From Rhizobium nepotum 39/7 (GTDB lineage Bacteria; Pseudomonadota; Alphaproteobacteria; Rhizobiales; Rhizobiaceae), in assembly GCF_000949865.1 (NCBI RefSeq), contig NZ_JWJH01000014.1, forward strand, positions 41,077 to 105,076: a DNA stretch of 64,000 nt, given 5' to 3'. Shown here piece by piece: positions 29,422 through 39,702 of the stretch. The number at the start of each line of letters is the position of its first letter. The stretch's first letter is position 1. The position numbers and the translations under genes were made by a program. The notes under the pieces were generated by a model. That model had not been told where the DNA came from, searched no databases, and saw nothing but the letters and a program-made list of their open reading frames with translations.

Positions 29422-30525
29422 TCAGAGGTAGTTTACCAGACTCATTTTTTGCAGACGCGACGTGAGGCTGTATGCGATTTCAATCTGCTGCTGGAGCAGA
29501 TCCAGACGTGTCTTCACCTCGTAGGTATCGATCCCCTCGATATCCAGCAGATGCGTCTCGATGATCTTCTTCTGCGCGGCGAGCGAGTCGTTCGCTTTCG
29601 AAACACGACTTTCGGAGAGACCGAGGACGCTCTGCTGCTGGTTCAAACCGCTAATGGCCGTGCCGATATTGGTCACCGACCTTGTCGCCACCATTTCGCG
29701 AACACCGCTCGGGACCTTGTCGTCAAGGAACGTCATCGCCGTCATGGCCGTCATCGCAAAGTAACGCATGCCTTGAGAGTTGCTGTTGGTCGATGTATCG
29801 ACCACTTCGTTCTGGCTGATACGGCTCGTCATGTTCGTGTCGCTCGCCTTCGATCCATAGGTCGTCCAGAAATCGTAGTTCTGGCCGGCCGTCAGATCGC
29901 TGTGCGGCGGGTTCGTAACCGTCGTGGTCCCGTTGAACACACCTTCGATATGGGTCATGAACGCTGCGGCCTGATCCTTGGACAGGTTGGCAATATTGCC
30001 GACCGCCGGTGTCTGCGCCGCCATGAATGCGTTCAGCTCCACCTCATAGGCTGCCTTCAGCGTCGAGCCTTCGGCGAAGTAGTCGTCGACAGGCTTCACA
30101 TCCGTATTGATGCCGGAAAACAGAAACTCGCCACTGACTGCCGTATTGGCAAAGCCGGTGAAAGTGTTGAACGCATTCGTAATGGCTTTGTTGACCGTTG
30201 CCAGCGTCGGAGCTTCACTACTGGTATTCGGGACGAGAACCTTCTGAATTTCCTGCGCGGCCTTCGCCATGCCATCAAGTGCCGCCTGCGAGGACTTGAG
30301 ACGCTGCGTGGCGATGGAATTGATGCTCACAAGCGAGGAGAGGCGATCGACATCGCGATTGAGATCGAGGCTGCGGGCAGTGTTGGCACCCAGGGTCACG
30401 CCGAGATCGGCATGTTTGCCCGTCGTCAGTTCGGTATTGAGGTTGGTCATCTCAAGCTGGGCCTTGAGGATGGTGCTGCGCATGCTGTTCTGCATCGCCA
30501 GCGACGAAATGAAGGACGTTTTCAT
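29422..30525 (-). CDS. flgL: Hook-filament junction protein FlgL (HAP3)
   Basis: A 367-residue flagellin-like junction protein; the N-terminal SSLAMQNSMRSTILKAQLEMTNLNTELTTGKHADLG and the C-terminal coiled segment ending LTSRLQKMSLVNYL are the family helices. It joins hook to filament after FlgK. The ATG lies 1 bp after the flgK stop, so the pair is coupled. Confidence 0.94.
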   Translation of the reverse strand: MKTSFISSLAMQNSMRSTILKAQLEMTNLNTELTTGKHADLGVTLGANTARSLDLNRDVDRLSSLVSINSIATQRLKSSQAALDGMAKAAQEIQKVLVPNTSSEAPTLATVNKAITNAFNTFTGFANTAVSGEFLFSGINTDVKPVDDYFAEGSTLKAAYEVELNAFMAAQTPAVGNIANLSKDQAAAFMTHIEGVFNGTTTVTNPPHSDLTAGQNYDFWTTYGSKASDTNMTSRISQNEVVDTSTNSNSQGMRYFAMTAMTAMTFLDDKVPSGVREMVATRSVTNIGTAISGLNQQQSVLGLSESRVSKANDSLAAQKKIIETHLLDIEGIDTYEVKTRLDLLQQQIEIAYSLTSRLQKMSLVNYL

Positions 30526-30526
30526 T

Positions 30527-32020
30527 TTACCTCACCATGTCCATCAGCGACTTGAGCATTTCATCAACGGTGCTCACGAGCTTCGTCGCCGCCTTGTAGG
30601 ACTGTTCAATATCCATGAGCAGCGAAAGCTCCTCATCCAGGCTGACGGCGGTGTTGTTCGAATAGGAGGCGGCGGAGCGCTCATAGAGCGCGCTTTTCGC
30701 TTCATTTGCCGAAGTTGCGCCGGACCGTTCCTGTTCGAGCCACCCCATCGAGTTGGTGCCGTATTTCAGGATGCTGGTATTCGTATCGATACGTGTCGAC
30801 GCGGCAAAACTCATGGGCGCGTCAAAAGCAGTCACATAGCTGTCGATCAGCTTGGAAAACCCCGTTCCGCCCGCAGACGACGGATTGGCCACATAAGCGG
30901 TACCGTTGATGCCGCCGTCGCGCAACAATTCCGGGTTACCACCTTTGGAGATAATTAACGCGGAGTTGACGTTAATGCTGGCAGCGAGCCCGGGAACAAT
31001 GACGCCGGCGGACGGAATCTCGCTTGTCGGCGTGGCTGTCGACCATGTAAAAAGGCCCGGTTTCGCCGTCAGCGGCGTCGCCGGCGGCAGCGGCTGAGTA
31101 ATCGGCTTTTCCGCAAACATGGAGATGAGGCCGCGAGCAATTTCATCGAGCTGGCTCTGCATGGTCGGCGCCAAATCGTCGCGAACCTGCATCAGGCCCT
31201 GAAGCGAACCCTCCGCCGTCGTGTTGCTGCCGGTGCTCGCCTTGAGCGCAACGCCGTCGACATAGATCGCATTGCCGGTGGTCGTCGCATCGTAACCCGG
31301 CTGTGCCTTGAAGGTCACCTTACGCGGCACGACCTCGAACAGGGTCGCGCCTTCTGTCGTATACAGCGCGACATCGTTGTTTTCGCGATTGACGACATTG
31401 ATCCCGATAATGGACGAGATGTCCTTCAGGAGCGTTTCGCGCTGGTCGAGAGCATCGCTGGCATCGCCGCCCATCGCGGTCTGCGCCTTGACCTCGTTGT
31501 TGGCTTCCTCGAATTTCGCGAGGAGACCGTTCAGCTTATCGACCTGAAGGGAGATTTCCTTGTCGGCGCGCAGACGCATCGCCTGTAATTCGGACGAAGC
31601 CTTATTCAGGGAACTGGCAACGTCCGTGGCCGAAGTCACCGCCGTCGCCGCCAGAGCGGCATCACTCGGCTTGGCCGCGTAACCGTCAAGGCTCTCGCGC
31701 AGTTTCTTCATATATTGGGCTGGCGAGCTTTCGTAGTCGTTGCCACCAAAAAGGCTCTTCATTTCCTCAAGCCCGGTCAGAACGGTTTTCTGGCCGGAAG
31801 CGAAGGATGAGCTGGCGATCGTCTGCCTGAAAAGACTTTCATTCTGGGCACGGCCATTGGTGACAATATTTGCACCATACATGGTCGTGCCGAGAATGGC
31901 GGTTCGCTTGACGTAGTTCGCATTGCCGACATTGGCAATGTTTTTCGAAGTAACGTCGGTTTGCTTACCTGTATTGTTGAAAATCGACTGCGCAGTAATC
32001 ATTGCTGACGTGAGCGACAT
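30527..32020 (-). CDS. flgK: Hook-filament junction protein FlgK (HAP1)
   Basis: A 497-residue junction protein. The N-terminus (SLTSAMITAQSIFNNTGKQTDVTSKNIANVGN) carries the rod/hook family motif and the C-terminus the coiled-coil ending DEMLKSLMDMVR. It forms the first ring between hook and filament. It lies between flgE and flgL, 22 bp after flgE. Confidence 0.95.
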   Translation of the reverse strand: MSLTSAMITAQSIFNNTGKQTDVTSKNIANVGNANYVKRTAILGTTMYGANIVTNGRAQNESLFRQTIASSSFASGQKTVLTGLEEMKSLFGGNDYESSPAQYMKKLRESLDGYAAKPSDAALAATAVTSATDVASSLNKASSELQAMRLRADKEISLQVDKLNGLLAKFEEANNEVKAQTAMGGDASDALDQRETLLKDISSIIGINVVNRENNDVALYTTEGATLFEVVPRKVTFKAQPGYDATTTGNAIYVDGVALKASTGSNTTAEGSLQGLMQVRDDLAPTMQSQLDEIARGLISMFAEKPITQPLPPATPLTAKPGLFTWSTATPTSEIPSAGVIVPGLAASINVNSALIISKGGNPELLRDGGINGTAYVANPSSAGGTGFSKLIDSYVTAFDAPMSFAASTRIDTNTSILKYGTNSMGWLEQERSGATSANEAKSALYERSAASYSNNTAVSLDEELSLLMDIEQSYKAATKLVSTVDEMLKSLMDMVR

Positions 32021-32042
32021 TCATTTGTCCTCGTGAGAATTA

Positions 32043-33323
32043 TTATCTCTTCAGATTGATCAGAACATCCATCAAATCCGACCCGGTCTGGAAGACTTTC
32101 GAATTCGCCGTGTAGATACGCTGGGATTCAATCATGTCGGTGAGTTCGCTGGCGATATCGACGTTCGAACCCTCAAGCGCACCCTTCTGGATGTAGCCGA
32201 AGCTGCCCGTCTGCGCGAAACCGATGGTGACGACACCCGACTCGTTGCTCGGCAGATAAACGTTGCCGTTCTGCGGGCTGAGATTGTCGACGCTCGGCAC
32301 CGTGGCCAGCGCCAGCTGGTAGATGTTGCGGCGGCCGCCATCCTGATAGACCGCCGTCACCACGCCGTCCTTGCCGATTTCGACATCCTTGATCTGGCTC
32401 GGGCCATTGCCGTTCAGGATCGCGGTGCCGGGCGTGAACTTCGTCGAGAACTGCGACATGTCGGACAGGTCGATATTGATCGACTGCGCAACGCCGCTGT
32501 TACTGTCATCAATGGTAATTGATTTTGGAGATGCGGTCGTAAGCTTGTTGGTGGCGGGATCGAAGACCAGATCCACCTTTTCCTGAACAAGAGTAGCCGG
32601 TGCAGTCGCCGTATACGGGAAACCGCCGTTGGTTGACTGATCCTGACGATAGACCGCCACCTCCCAGGTGTTGGCACCAGTCTTGGTGTAATAGAAATCG
32701 TACAGCACCTTTGCGCCACCGCTGTCGAATGCCGTCAACGAAGTCTTGTTGCCGATCGTCGCAGTTGCGGCATTGGCGCTCGGAAGTGATGCTGCAGCTA
32801 CAATCGGGTCATCGCGATTGAGGTTGGCCGGGAAGCTGCCCTGCGTGGAAGGAGATGCCGTCAGGCCGAAGTTGTTGACGTTGATGGCCTCAAGACCTGT
32901 AAAGCCGTTGACGACGGCGGCCGGCGGGTTGGACCCGTAGGGGTAACCCATCAGCTGGAAGCCTGCTGCGTTTTCCAGGTAGCCTTCCGAATTCTTCACG
33001 AAGGAGCCGGCTCGTGTAAGATAAGGCGTGCCTGAGCCGTCCTGAACTACGAAGAAGCCGTTGCCCTGAATGGCAAGATCGGTGCTCGACGTGGTGTAGG
33101 AGAGGTTGCCCTGCTCCGAAATGCTGTAGCGAACGTTGGACTGCACGCCGCCAGAGGCGTAGCTGCCCGACGACGAAGGCAGAACGAGCGAGGAGAACGA
33201 CGTCGATGCGCGCTTGTAGCCGGTGGTGCTTGCATTGGCGATGTTGTCGCCAACGGTTCCAAGCTTGTTCGCCTGCGCATTCATGCCGGACACACCGGTT
33301 CGCATAGTGCCGAAAATACTCAT
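32043..33323 (-). CDS. flgE: Flagellar hook protein FlgE
   Basis: A 426-residue hook subunit. The N-terminus (FGTMRTGVSGMNAQANKLGTVGDNIANASTTGYKR) is the rod/hook family motif and the C-terminus (SNVDIASELTDMIESQRIYTANSKVF) matches the hook family end. It is the first gene of the flgE-flgK-flgL-flaF-flbT-flgD-fliQ run, 104 bp downstream of rem. Confidence 0.96.
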   Translation of the reverse strand: MSIFGTMRTGVSGMNAQANKLGTVGDNIANASTTGYKRASTSFSSLVLPSSSGSYASGGVQSNVRYSISEQGNLSYTTSSTDLAIQGNGFFVVQDGSGTPYLTRAGSFVKNSEGYLENAAGFQLMGYPYGSNPPAAVVNGFTGLEAINVNNFGLTASPSTQGSFPANLNRDDPIVAAASLPSANAATATIGNKTSLTAFDSGGAKVLYDFYYTKTGANTWEVAVYRQDQSTNGGFPYTATAPATLVQEKVDLVFDPATNKLTTASPKSITIDDSNSGVAQSINIDLSDMSQFSTKFTPGTAILNGNGPSQIKDVEIGKDGVVTAVYQDGGRRNIYQLALATVPSVDNLSPQNGNVYLPSNESGVVTIGFAQTGSFGYIQKGALEGSNVDIASELTDMIESQRIYTANSKVFQTGSDLMDVLINLKR

Positions 33324-33427
33324 TCAAAAACCCTCGTGGTCATCTTCAGGGAGAAGGTAAAACGTTTGGCTTGCGTGAAGCTGTCTGAAATACCGCGTTT
33401 GAAAAAGACCACGCGGATCAATGGGGA

Positions 33428-34099
33428 TCATTGCCAGTCGATGCTGTAGCCAAGGAAACGCTTGGAATCGACCGGATCGTAGCCGAGCTTCTTGCGCAGT
33501 TTCTTGCGCAGCTTGCTAATGTGGCTTTCCACGACATTCTCTTCGACGTCGTCATCAAAGATGCCGTAGATGGCATTGAAAATCTGCGCCTTGGAAACGC
33601 GGCGTCCGCGATTGGCGATCAAATATTCAAGGATGCGGCGCTCGCGGCGCGGCAGGGGAAATACCTCACCACCCACCTCAGGATCGCGGCCATCGGAGAA
33701 AACCCTGATCTGCCCCGCATCGGTGTAGTTCGAAATAACCTGCAGCCGGCGACGGATCGCCGCCGCACGTGCAAGGATTTCACGAGGATGAACCGGCTTG
33801 CGCACGACATCGTCGACACCGCTGTCGAACAGCGCCAGCGTCGATTCCAGCGAGGGCTGGTCGCTGACCGCGATCACCGGGGCCGTCGAGCGATCCCTGA
33901 TCGCCTTCGGCAAAGAAAAGCTCCGGTCGCCCTGACCGATCAGGAAGGCCTCCACGGCCGCCAGATCGCTGTCCGCCGCCGTCGAGACCCATTCCCCGAA
34001 TTCGACCGGATCGAAACCAGTCGAGGGGATGCCCTCACGCCCAAATAGAGAAGTATAGCCGTCTTTAACGAGCTCGCGCTCATCAACCACTACGATCAT
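33428..34099 (-). CDS. rem: Rem, OmpR-type regulator of late flagellar genes
   Basis: A 223-residue regulator with a receiver-like N-terminus and an OmpR winged-helix C-terminus ([23 protein letters not shown] to [12 protein letters not shown]). The receiver keeps the RKPV lysine but the expected phospho-Asp after the third strand is not evident (that region reads EAFLIGQG), so it probably works without phosphorylation. In Sinorhizobium meliloti, Rem activates class II/III flagellar promoters and is itself controlled by VisNR and MucR. It follows a long A/T-rich region and precedes flgE. Confidence 0.92.
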   Translation of the reverse strand: MIVVVDERELVKDGYTSLFGREGIPSTGFDPVEFGEWVSTAADSDLAAVEAFLIGQGDRSFSLPKAIRDRSTAPVIAVSDQPSLESTLALFDSGVDDVVRKPVHPREILARAAAIRRRLQVISNYTDAGQIRVFSDGRDPEVGGEVFPLPRRERRILEYLIANRGRRVSKAQIFNAIYGIFDDDVEENVVESHISKLRKKLRKKLGYDPVDSKRFLGYSIDWQ

Positions 34100-34381
34100 T
34101 CGTCCGCCTCCGAATCAGTGTGGTGTTTTCCAATGAGGCATTGGTACGAATCGGGGGATTCAGCGACAACTGTAGGAAATCATCGATAGTTATTAATAAT
34201 TGATTAACCATTTTGTGCCGATTTGATCTATATATAGTGGTTGTTAACCATATGCGGTACAAAATTTTTGTGCAAAGATTCTAAAAATTCGAAAAAATCG
34301 CTTGCAACGCCTTTTTTCGGGCTTTCTCTCGCCACATTTCAAATTGCGAGTCCCGAACCCCGTTAAAGCAATCAAAGGTTG
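34100..34381 (-). promoter_or_regulatory. A/T-rich regulatory region upstream of rem
   Basis: About 280 bases without a credible gene. The stretch near 34180-34330 is far more A/T-rich than its surroundings, with TA steps (ATCTATATATAG) and two copies of GTTAACCAT/ATTAACCAT about 43 bases apart. This is likely the rem promoter region. The composition resembles sites bound by MucR/Ros-type repressors, which control rem in relatives; that assignment is inferred. Confidence 0.55.
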
Positions 34382-34960
34382 TTATCCGTCGCAGAAATTT
34401 TTCGCGTTGACGGTCCATTTCCCGTAGCCTGTGGCGACAAGATTGGCGATTACCCGGCAGACATATTTCTTCTGCGCAGGGTCGTTGTTCGGGCCTGCAT
34501 GGTAGCGGGCGACCGCCATGGTCCAGGTTTCATGCCTGTTGTGGAGATTGCGCAAAAACATCGCCGCGTATTCGACATTGCGGCGCGGATCGAACATTTC
34601 ACGCGCCGATGCGAAGTTTTCGCCATGGAAATAGTGATTTATCTGCATGCAACCGAGGTCGATCAGCTTGGCGCCGTTGCGCTTGGCCGCCTCGAAAGTG
34701 GCGAGCGCCTCTTCCGTGGATGAGGCAAATACCGGTTTTCCCTCGATATTCATGGCATTGGGGTCGAGCCGCCCCTTGCGGCCCGTCTCCGTCAGACCCA
34801 CGGAATAGAGAATACCCTCCGGCACGCCGTATTTGCGGGCGGCGGATTGAATTTCCCTTTCACACACACCTGATGTTGCCGAAGCGGAGGCGTTTTCAGA
34901 GGTAGACGCCATTATCAGCAGAAGAGCGGGCAGAGCCAAGAGCGCCGTCCATGCCTTCAT
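34382..34960 (-). CDS. Periplasmic lytic transglycosylase of the flagellar cluster
   Basis: A 192-residue exported protein: signal MKAWTALLALPALLLIMASTSENASA, then an SLT-type domain with the catalytic Glu in SVGLTETGRKGRL and the motifs LGCMQIN and MAVARYHAG. It probably cuts a hole in the peptidoglycan for the rod, complementing the FlgJ-type protein that lacks a hydrolase. The ATG follows GGGGGTG and lies inside the 3' end of fliK, overlapping it by 65 bases in another frame. A longer non-overlapping start is not possible. Confidence 0.88.
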   Translation of the reverse strand: MKAWTALLALPALLLIMASTSENASASATSGVCEREIQSAARKYGVPEGILYSVGLTETGRKGRLDPNAMNIEGKPVFASSTEEALATFEAAKRNGAKLIDLGCMQINHYFHGENFASAREMFDPRRNVEYAAMFLRNLHNRHETWTMAVARYHAGPNNDPAQKKYVCRVIANLVATGYGKWTVNAKNFCDG

Positions 34961-36254
34961 TATGCACCCCCAAATTATCGCCATTGCCTTGCCGTCCGCC
35001 CCGTGCTCCGGACTCGTCACGGTTGCGCCCGGCAGCGGCCTGCTGGCCCTGCTGCTGCGCCTGCTGATTTTGCTGATTGTTGCCTTGTGTGCCCGTTTGG
35101 TCACTCTTGTCAGAAGAAGCGATGCTGATCGTGATGTTATCGACCGTCAGACCCTGCGCTTTGAGACCTTCAAGGATGCTGTTGCTGTCCTGCTGGAGCT
35201 TTTTGTAGGCCGCCACGCTCTCCACTGTCATGTGAACGGCGAGCTCATCACCGGCAAGACGCAGCGACATCGTCACCGATCCCAACTCGATCGGCGTCAT
35301 ATGGAGCTTCAGCGTATGGACGACCTTGCCGGTGCTGCTCTGGGCCGCTGCGTTGGACAGCGACGAACCGGGATGCATGGCGCTGACCCATTCCGGGTCA
35401 TTGGCGATCAGACCGGTCAGGGCCGAAGCGTTGGTCGAAGGCGCCAGGCCGATGAACCGCCGCGAATCGAGGACCGTGATGGTGTCAGTAGCCTTGCCGG
35501 TGCTTTCCCGAGCATCGAATTCGACGCGACCTTCACGCTGAACCGTGTTCATATCGAGCGCGCGGGCCGTGCCGGAACGCGGAGAGGCGAAGCGGAACGC
35601 CGAGGCATCGCCCTCGTTGCCCGAGCCAGATCCGGCTTCATTGCCGGCCAGCTCGACCCGTGTCGGCATGTCCTTGGGCGAAACCTCGCCCTTGCCTCTG
35701 GTGGTTTCGACCCTGTCAGACTTCACATCCGCCTTGCCGGCAATCGCCTGCGCAATTTCCTCAAGCGGCGTCTTGGCCGTCACGATATCGCCGACGTTGG
35801 CCGTGAGCGTCTGCAACTCCGCCAGCTTCGGATCAATTCCATCCGCCGCCGTTTCGTTGTCCTTGTCGGCATCGCCCTTGGCCTTCTTGCCGGTCTTGCC
35901 GTTTTCGGACGAGGTACGCGCCGTCTTCATCGCGTTCTGAAGCTCGGCCACAGCCTCGTGGCCACGGTCCTCTTCGGAATGATCCTTGACGATCATATTA
36001 GCGAAAGTCGGGGCCCGCTTGACCGGGACATCCGTCTTTTCCGCTTCGTCATCCGGGTGCGCATGCTGCTCCTCGGCCGATCCCGTCTCCTGCTGCTGCC
36101 GCGAATGCTGCGCCTGCGGCGGGCGCTCGTCCCGGACCGTGGCGAGGGTATCGCCGAAACTTCCGCCTTTGGCGTCGTCCCGCACACTGGCGCTGCCGGC
36201 GCGTGGATCGTTGTATGGCGCATTCACTATCGCGCTGCTGGTTCCGTCGATCAT
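34896..36254 (-). CDS. fliK: Hook-length control protein FliK (formerly MotD)
   Basis: A 452-residue secreted ruler with a low-complexity N-terminal half rich in Glu, Lys and Ala, and a Flg_hook C-terminal domain near residues 310-380 (LKLHMTPIELGSVTMSLRL..LAVHMTVESVAAYKKLQQD). The tail is Gln-rich (GNNQQNQQAQQQGQQAAAG). In rhizobia this gene was first named motD. It overlaps motC by 4 bases (ATGA) and its end contains the transglycosylase start. Confidence 0.93.
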   Translation of the reverse strand: MIDGTSSAIVNAPYNDPRAGSASVRDDAKGGSFGDTLATVRDERPPQAQHSRQQQETGSAEEQHAHPDDEAEKTDVPVKRAPTFANMIVKDHSEEDRGHEAVAELQNAMKTARTSSENGKTGKKAKGDADKDNETAADGIDPKLAELQTLTANVGDIVTAKTPLEEIAQAIAGKADVKSDRVETTRGKGEVSPKDMPTRVELAGNEAGSGSGNEGDASAFRFASPRSGTARALDMNTVQREGRVEFDARESTGKATDTITVLDSRRFIGLAPSTNASALTGLIANDPEWVSAMHPGSSLSNAAAQSSTGKVVHTLKLHMTPIELGSVTMSLRLAGDELAVHMTVESVAAYKKLQQDSNSILEGLKAQGLTVDNITISIASSDKSDQTGTQGNNQQNQQAQQQGQQAAAGRNRDESGARGGRQGNGDNLGVHNEGMDGALGSARSSADNGVYL

Positions 36255-37516
36255 GGTGCCCCCTCGCCCTTCTTCAACAGGCTGTCGATTTCATCGAGCT
36301 TGCTGCGGCCACTCGTCACGAGTTGCCGGACGTTCTCGCCCTCATCATCAGCCTTGTGGTTTTCAACCCGCCATATGCTCTTCGCCCCGGCGCCGGCCGT
36401 CTCATTCGAAGACGCGTCCTGCCCTGCGGCGGCGCCAACATCGACGCCAGGCTGCAAGGAAGGAGGACGAACCACCTGTTCGGCGATCGTCCTTGCCGCA
36501 TCCCGCAAGGCCCTGTCCCGATCCGAAAGCTGCGCTTCCGGAATTTGTCCGATTGTCTCGATCGCGCTCACCACGTCGGGCGTGCCGATGTTGGAGAGGC
36601 TTTCATATAGATTTGCCTGCACTTCCGGCTGATCCGGCATGTCTGCCGACAGCGCTTTTGCCTTCAGCGCCGCCATGCGCGCCAGCGAATCCTTGCCGCT
36701 GATCGCCGCAAGACGGGAGAGGCGCAGATAAGCTTCCTTCTGCCTCTCGGTGTCCATCATGGCGAATGTTTCCTGTATCGCCTCGTCGCCGATGGAATCG
36801 GCTCGCTTGACCACCAGCGAGACCAGAAGATCCGCAAACTGGCTGGCATAGGGCGAATGCAGGAACCGCCGCGCGTAACGCTGCGCATATTCGACGCCGC
36901 GTCCGGCATCACCGTCTTCCACGGCGATTGCGAGCGAGCGGCGGAGCGCTGCCTCCTCCACGATGGTGCCGGGCGCTTCGAGCCGGGCTATGTCATAGAA
37001 ACCGAGGGCAGCCAGCGGATCGCGCGGGATCGTCACATTGCCGCCGATCAGCGCAAGATAGGCGCCGATCCTCGTGCCACGATATTCCGGCACCATGGCG
37101 GCGATGCTTTGCGCGACCAGCGTTCCCTTGCCGGAGAGATATTTGCGCAGAATGTCGGCGACGCGGCTGTCGAAATTGCCATCCACATCGCGCGCGACCA
37201 GCAATTCGAGCGTGGCCGGATTACCGCCGCTCATCGCATAGATGAGCGCCGCATCGACATTGCGCGGATCCTTGAAGATCGCGGAGGGCGCACTTTTAAG
37301 CCGCTCGTCGATGGTCTGGAGCAGGAACCGTTGCATTTCGGTCGCCGAATGATCTCCCATGGCGACCGAGTCCTGCACGAATTGCAGGGAGCGCAGCATG
37401 GCATAGGGCATGAGATTGTCTTGCGATTGCGAGAACGCCTTGATCGGCTCGGAACCGAGACCGCAGAGTGTCGCCGCAAGAAAAAGCCAGCGTTTCGAGG
37501 ATTTCGTCACACTCAC
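36251..37516 (-). CDS. motC: Periplasmic motility protein MotC
   Basis: A 421-residue periplasmic protein with signal sequence [19 protein letters not shown]. MotC is particular to Rhizobiaceae: it associates with MotB and needs its chaperone MotE (encoded at 54025-54561). The start is GTG overlapping the motB stop by 4 bases, which fixes it. The rest is helical and tetratricopeptide-like. Confidence 0.9.
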   Translation of the reverse strand: MSVTKSSKRWLFLAATLCGLGSEPIKAFSQSQDNLMPYAMLRSLQFVQDSVAMGDHSATEMQRFLLQTIDERLKSAPSAIFKDPRNVDAALIYAMSGGNPATLELLVARDVDGNFDSRVADILRKYLSGKGTLVAQSIAAMVPEYRGTRIGAYLALIGGNVTIPRDPLAALGFYDIARLEAPGTIVEEAALRRSLAIAVEDGDAGRGVEYAQRYARRFLHSPYASQFADLLVSLVVKRADSIGDEAIQETFAMMDTERQKEAYLRLSRLAAISGKDSLARMAALKAKALSADMPDQPEVQANLYESLSNIGTPDVVSAIETIGQIPEAQLSDRDRALRDAARTIAEQVVRPPSLQPGVDVGAAAGQDASSNETAGAGAKSIWRVENHKADDEGENVRQLVTSGRSKLDEIDSLLKKGEGAP

Positions 37517-38796
37517 CCCCGATCGGCCTCAAGCAGAATTTCGATACGACGGTTTGCGTCCGCCAGGGGGTCCGCCGGCACCTGCAATCTGCGATCCGCA
37601 AACCCCGAGACCTGCTTCACCCGCTCTTCGGACAGGCCGCCGCGAACCAGCATGTAATAGGCGCTGTGCGCGCGATCCATGGAAAGCCGCCAGTTGTCGT
37701 TGGCCTCGCCCTTGAACTGCCGTCCGTCGGTATGGCCGCGGATAACCACGCTGCCGCCCCGGTCCTGAAGCAATTTGCCGATCCTTTCCATGGCCAGAAC
37801 CAATTCGCCCCGGGGCACGGCCGACCCGACATTGAACATCGGCGTTTCCGTCTGGTCGGAAATGGTAAGCAGCAATCCGCCTTCGGCGGGCATCACGACC
37901 AGGCCTTCGGCAAGCTTGCCGGTAATTCCGGATATCTGCTTTTCGATCTCTTCACGCAGAGTGTCAGCCTTTTCCCACTCGGCGTCGGTGGCTTTCTGCT
38001 TGTCCGGTTGCGGTTGCGCAAGTGCAGCCTGCTCGGCGACACCCGGGCGCTGCTGCGGCACAACGGCGGCGACTTCCATCGCCTTGCCGTCATCCGGACG
38101 ATCGGCCGGCTGCTGCGACGCGTTGACTGCTACCGCCACATTGTCCTTTGCCGCATCCGGCTGTTTGCTCTCGGCGGACGGCTGCGGCTCGGCGGGATTT
38201 TGCTGCTGGTCCGCGCGGGTGATCTTCACCTGCTGGGTCCAGAAATCGGGATCGAAGGGATCGCGATAAGCCTCACCACCGCTCGCGCCCGTCGCCGGGC
38301 CGGAATCGGCTGCACCGCCCTCGCCCTTGGCGCTGACATTGGCCTGCTGCCCGACCTGCTGGGCGATTTCCGCCAGCACCGAATAGGGGTTCTCGAAAAA
38401 GTCCGCTTCCGAGAAATTCGACTGTTCCCCGGTCTGGGACGTCAGGTCCTCGCCTGTCGCCGCAGCGGAGCCCTGGGTAACCTTTTCCGCCTGGATGTTG
38501 GACTGGTCCTTCTTCTGGACGCCCTCTTCCTTGTCCACCGGCTTTTCCAGCCCCTTGGACGCGGGTTTCTCATCGGACAGCTTTATCGGATTAAAATAGC
38601 TGGCGACCGAGGCCTTGGTTTCCTCATTGGCGGCGTTAACCAGCCACATGACGAGAAAAAACGCCATCATGGCCGTCATGAAGTCGGCATAGGCGATTTT
38701 CCAGGCGCCGCCATGGGAACCCTCGTGGCCGCCCTTGTGGCGTTTTACGATGATGATCTCGTTTTTGCCGTGGTGGTGATTTTCGCCTTCACTCAT
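37513..38796 (-). CDS. motB: Flagellar stator protein MotB
   Basis: A 427-residue stator subunit. The single membrane span follows [21 protein letters not shown] (about 33-53), which has the proton-carrying Asp in YADFM. The C-terminal OmpA-like domain ([12 protein letters not shown].. to [14 protein letters not shown]) anchors it to peptidoglycan. The middle is a long Gln/Ala-rich linker. It is the second gene of fliH-like-motB-motC-fliK and overlaps the upstream gene by 4 bases. Confidence 0.96.
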   Translation of the reverse strand: MSEGENHHHGKNEIIIVKRHKGGHEGSHGGAWKIAYADFMTAMMAFFLVMWLVNAANEETKASVASYFNPIKLSDEKPASKGLEKPVDKEEGVQKKDQSNIQAEKVTQGSAAATGEDLTSQTGEQSNFSEADFFENPYSVLAEIAQQVGQQANVSAKGEGGAADSGPATGASGGEAYRDPFDPDFWTQQVKITRADQQQNPAEPQPSAESKQPDAAKDNVAVAVNASQQPADRPDDGKAMEVAAVVPQQRPGVAEQAALAQPQPDKQKATDAEWEKADTLREEIEKQISGITGKLAEGLVVMPAEGGLLLTISDQTETPMFNVGSAVPRGELVLAMERIGKLLQDRGGSVVIRGHTDGRQFKGEANDNWRLSMDRAHSAYYMLVRGGLSEERVKQVSGFADRRLQVPADPLADANRRIEILLEADRG

Positions 38797-39443
38797 TTCA
38801 TCACCTTGCGAAGACTGGACGCCCAGGCGGACATGCGCGTGACGAACACGCTTTCACCCAACTCAATGGAAAGGTCGATATCCGCAGTCTCGGTAAATTT
38901 CATCGTCTCTTCTTCAAAGCCCGGCTGTGTCTTCAGTTGCTCGAACAAATCTTTCGGGCCTTTCACGACAAGTGTGACGGCCTCGCCATCCGGCATGGAA
39001 GCGCGAACGACATCCGCCAGCGCCGAAACCGCCTTCAACGACAGCTCTTCGGTCAGAACCGGGGCAAGGATAGCGGCGGTCTGCTCGCTGAGATTGGTCG
39101 CGATCGCATCGATGCCTTCGCGCAGCCGTAGTGACAGGAAAACGGCAATCTCTTCCAGATAGACGGACCTTAGACCCTCCAGCTCGGCGGCATGGGCGGC
39201 CTGTAGTTCTTCCCGCTCGGCCTGCATCTTATCCGTGATCTCGCGGGTCGCATCCGCGTGGCCACGGTCATAGGCCGCCTGCTTTTCGCTTTCCACGTCG
39301 ACTGTCTGGAATTCGTCGAAACCAGCGGTTCCATCGGCAAAATCGGAAACGCCGTCGGCATCCGCCAGCGGGTCGCCGAACACCAGCCCGGCGGGCTGTA
39401 CGTCACCGAAATCCTTGAGATATCTTGCAATGGACGCACTCAT
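38793..39443 (-). CDS. FliH-like export ATPase regulator
   Basis: A 216-residue protein with an N-terminal part containing acidic motifs ([20 protein letters not shown]), a long charged helix ([27 protein letters not shown], about 75-105) and a C-terminal domain ending SSLRKVMK, the FliH/HrpE arrangement. FliH regulates and anchors the export ATPase FliI, encoded at 48185-49591. The ATG at 39441-39443 is chosen; a TTG 5 codons earlier is possible. It overlaps motB by 4 bases. Confidence 0.72.
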   Translation of the reverse strand: MSASIARYLKDFGDVQPAGLVFGDPLADADGVSDFADGTAGFDEFQTVDVESEKQAAYDRGHADATREITDKMQAEREELQAAHAAELEGLRSVYLEEIAVFLSLRLREGIDAIATNLSEQTAAILAPVLTEELSLKAVSALADVVRASMPDGEAVTLVVKGPKDLFEQLKTQPGFEEETMKFTETADIDLSIELGESVFVTRMSAWASSLRKVMK

Positions 39444-39702
39444 GCCCGCCCCCGGCAAAACAGGCCAAAGGGGCGAGACATGTTTCGTTGCCTGCGATCA
39501 AAGCCGTTTGGCGGCACAACCGTCATCCTTGCTACCCTGCCCGTCTCTTCCATTGTTCCCGGACGGACCACGCCATGCGATCCACCCGATGTTGCCCCGA
39601 CGTTAGGTGTTCAAACTTGTGCGAGGATGAAGGCGGGCCCTGTTTGGCAGCGCTTCCGTCCGCATCACCCGCGCAGCCGCCCTCCTGCCGGGCCAAGACC
39701 GT
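39444..39702. promoter_or_regulatory. Intergenic region between flaD and the fliH-like gene
   Basis: About 259 bases without a credible gene. It should contain the flaD terminator and the promoter of fliH-like-motBC-fliK. A clear Rho-independent terminator was not found; nothing else stands out. Confidence 0.4.

Noticed and set aside
34962..36632. 556-residue plus-strand frame
   Set aside because: Antisense shadow of fliK and motC; composition typical of GC-rich antisense.
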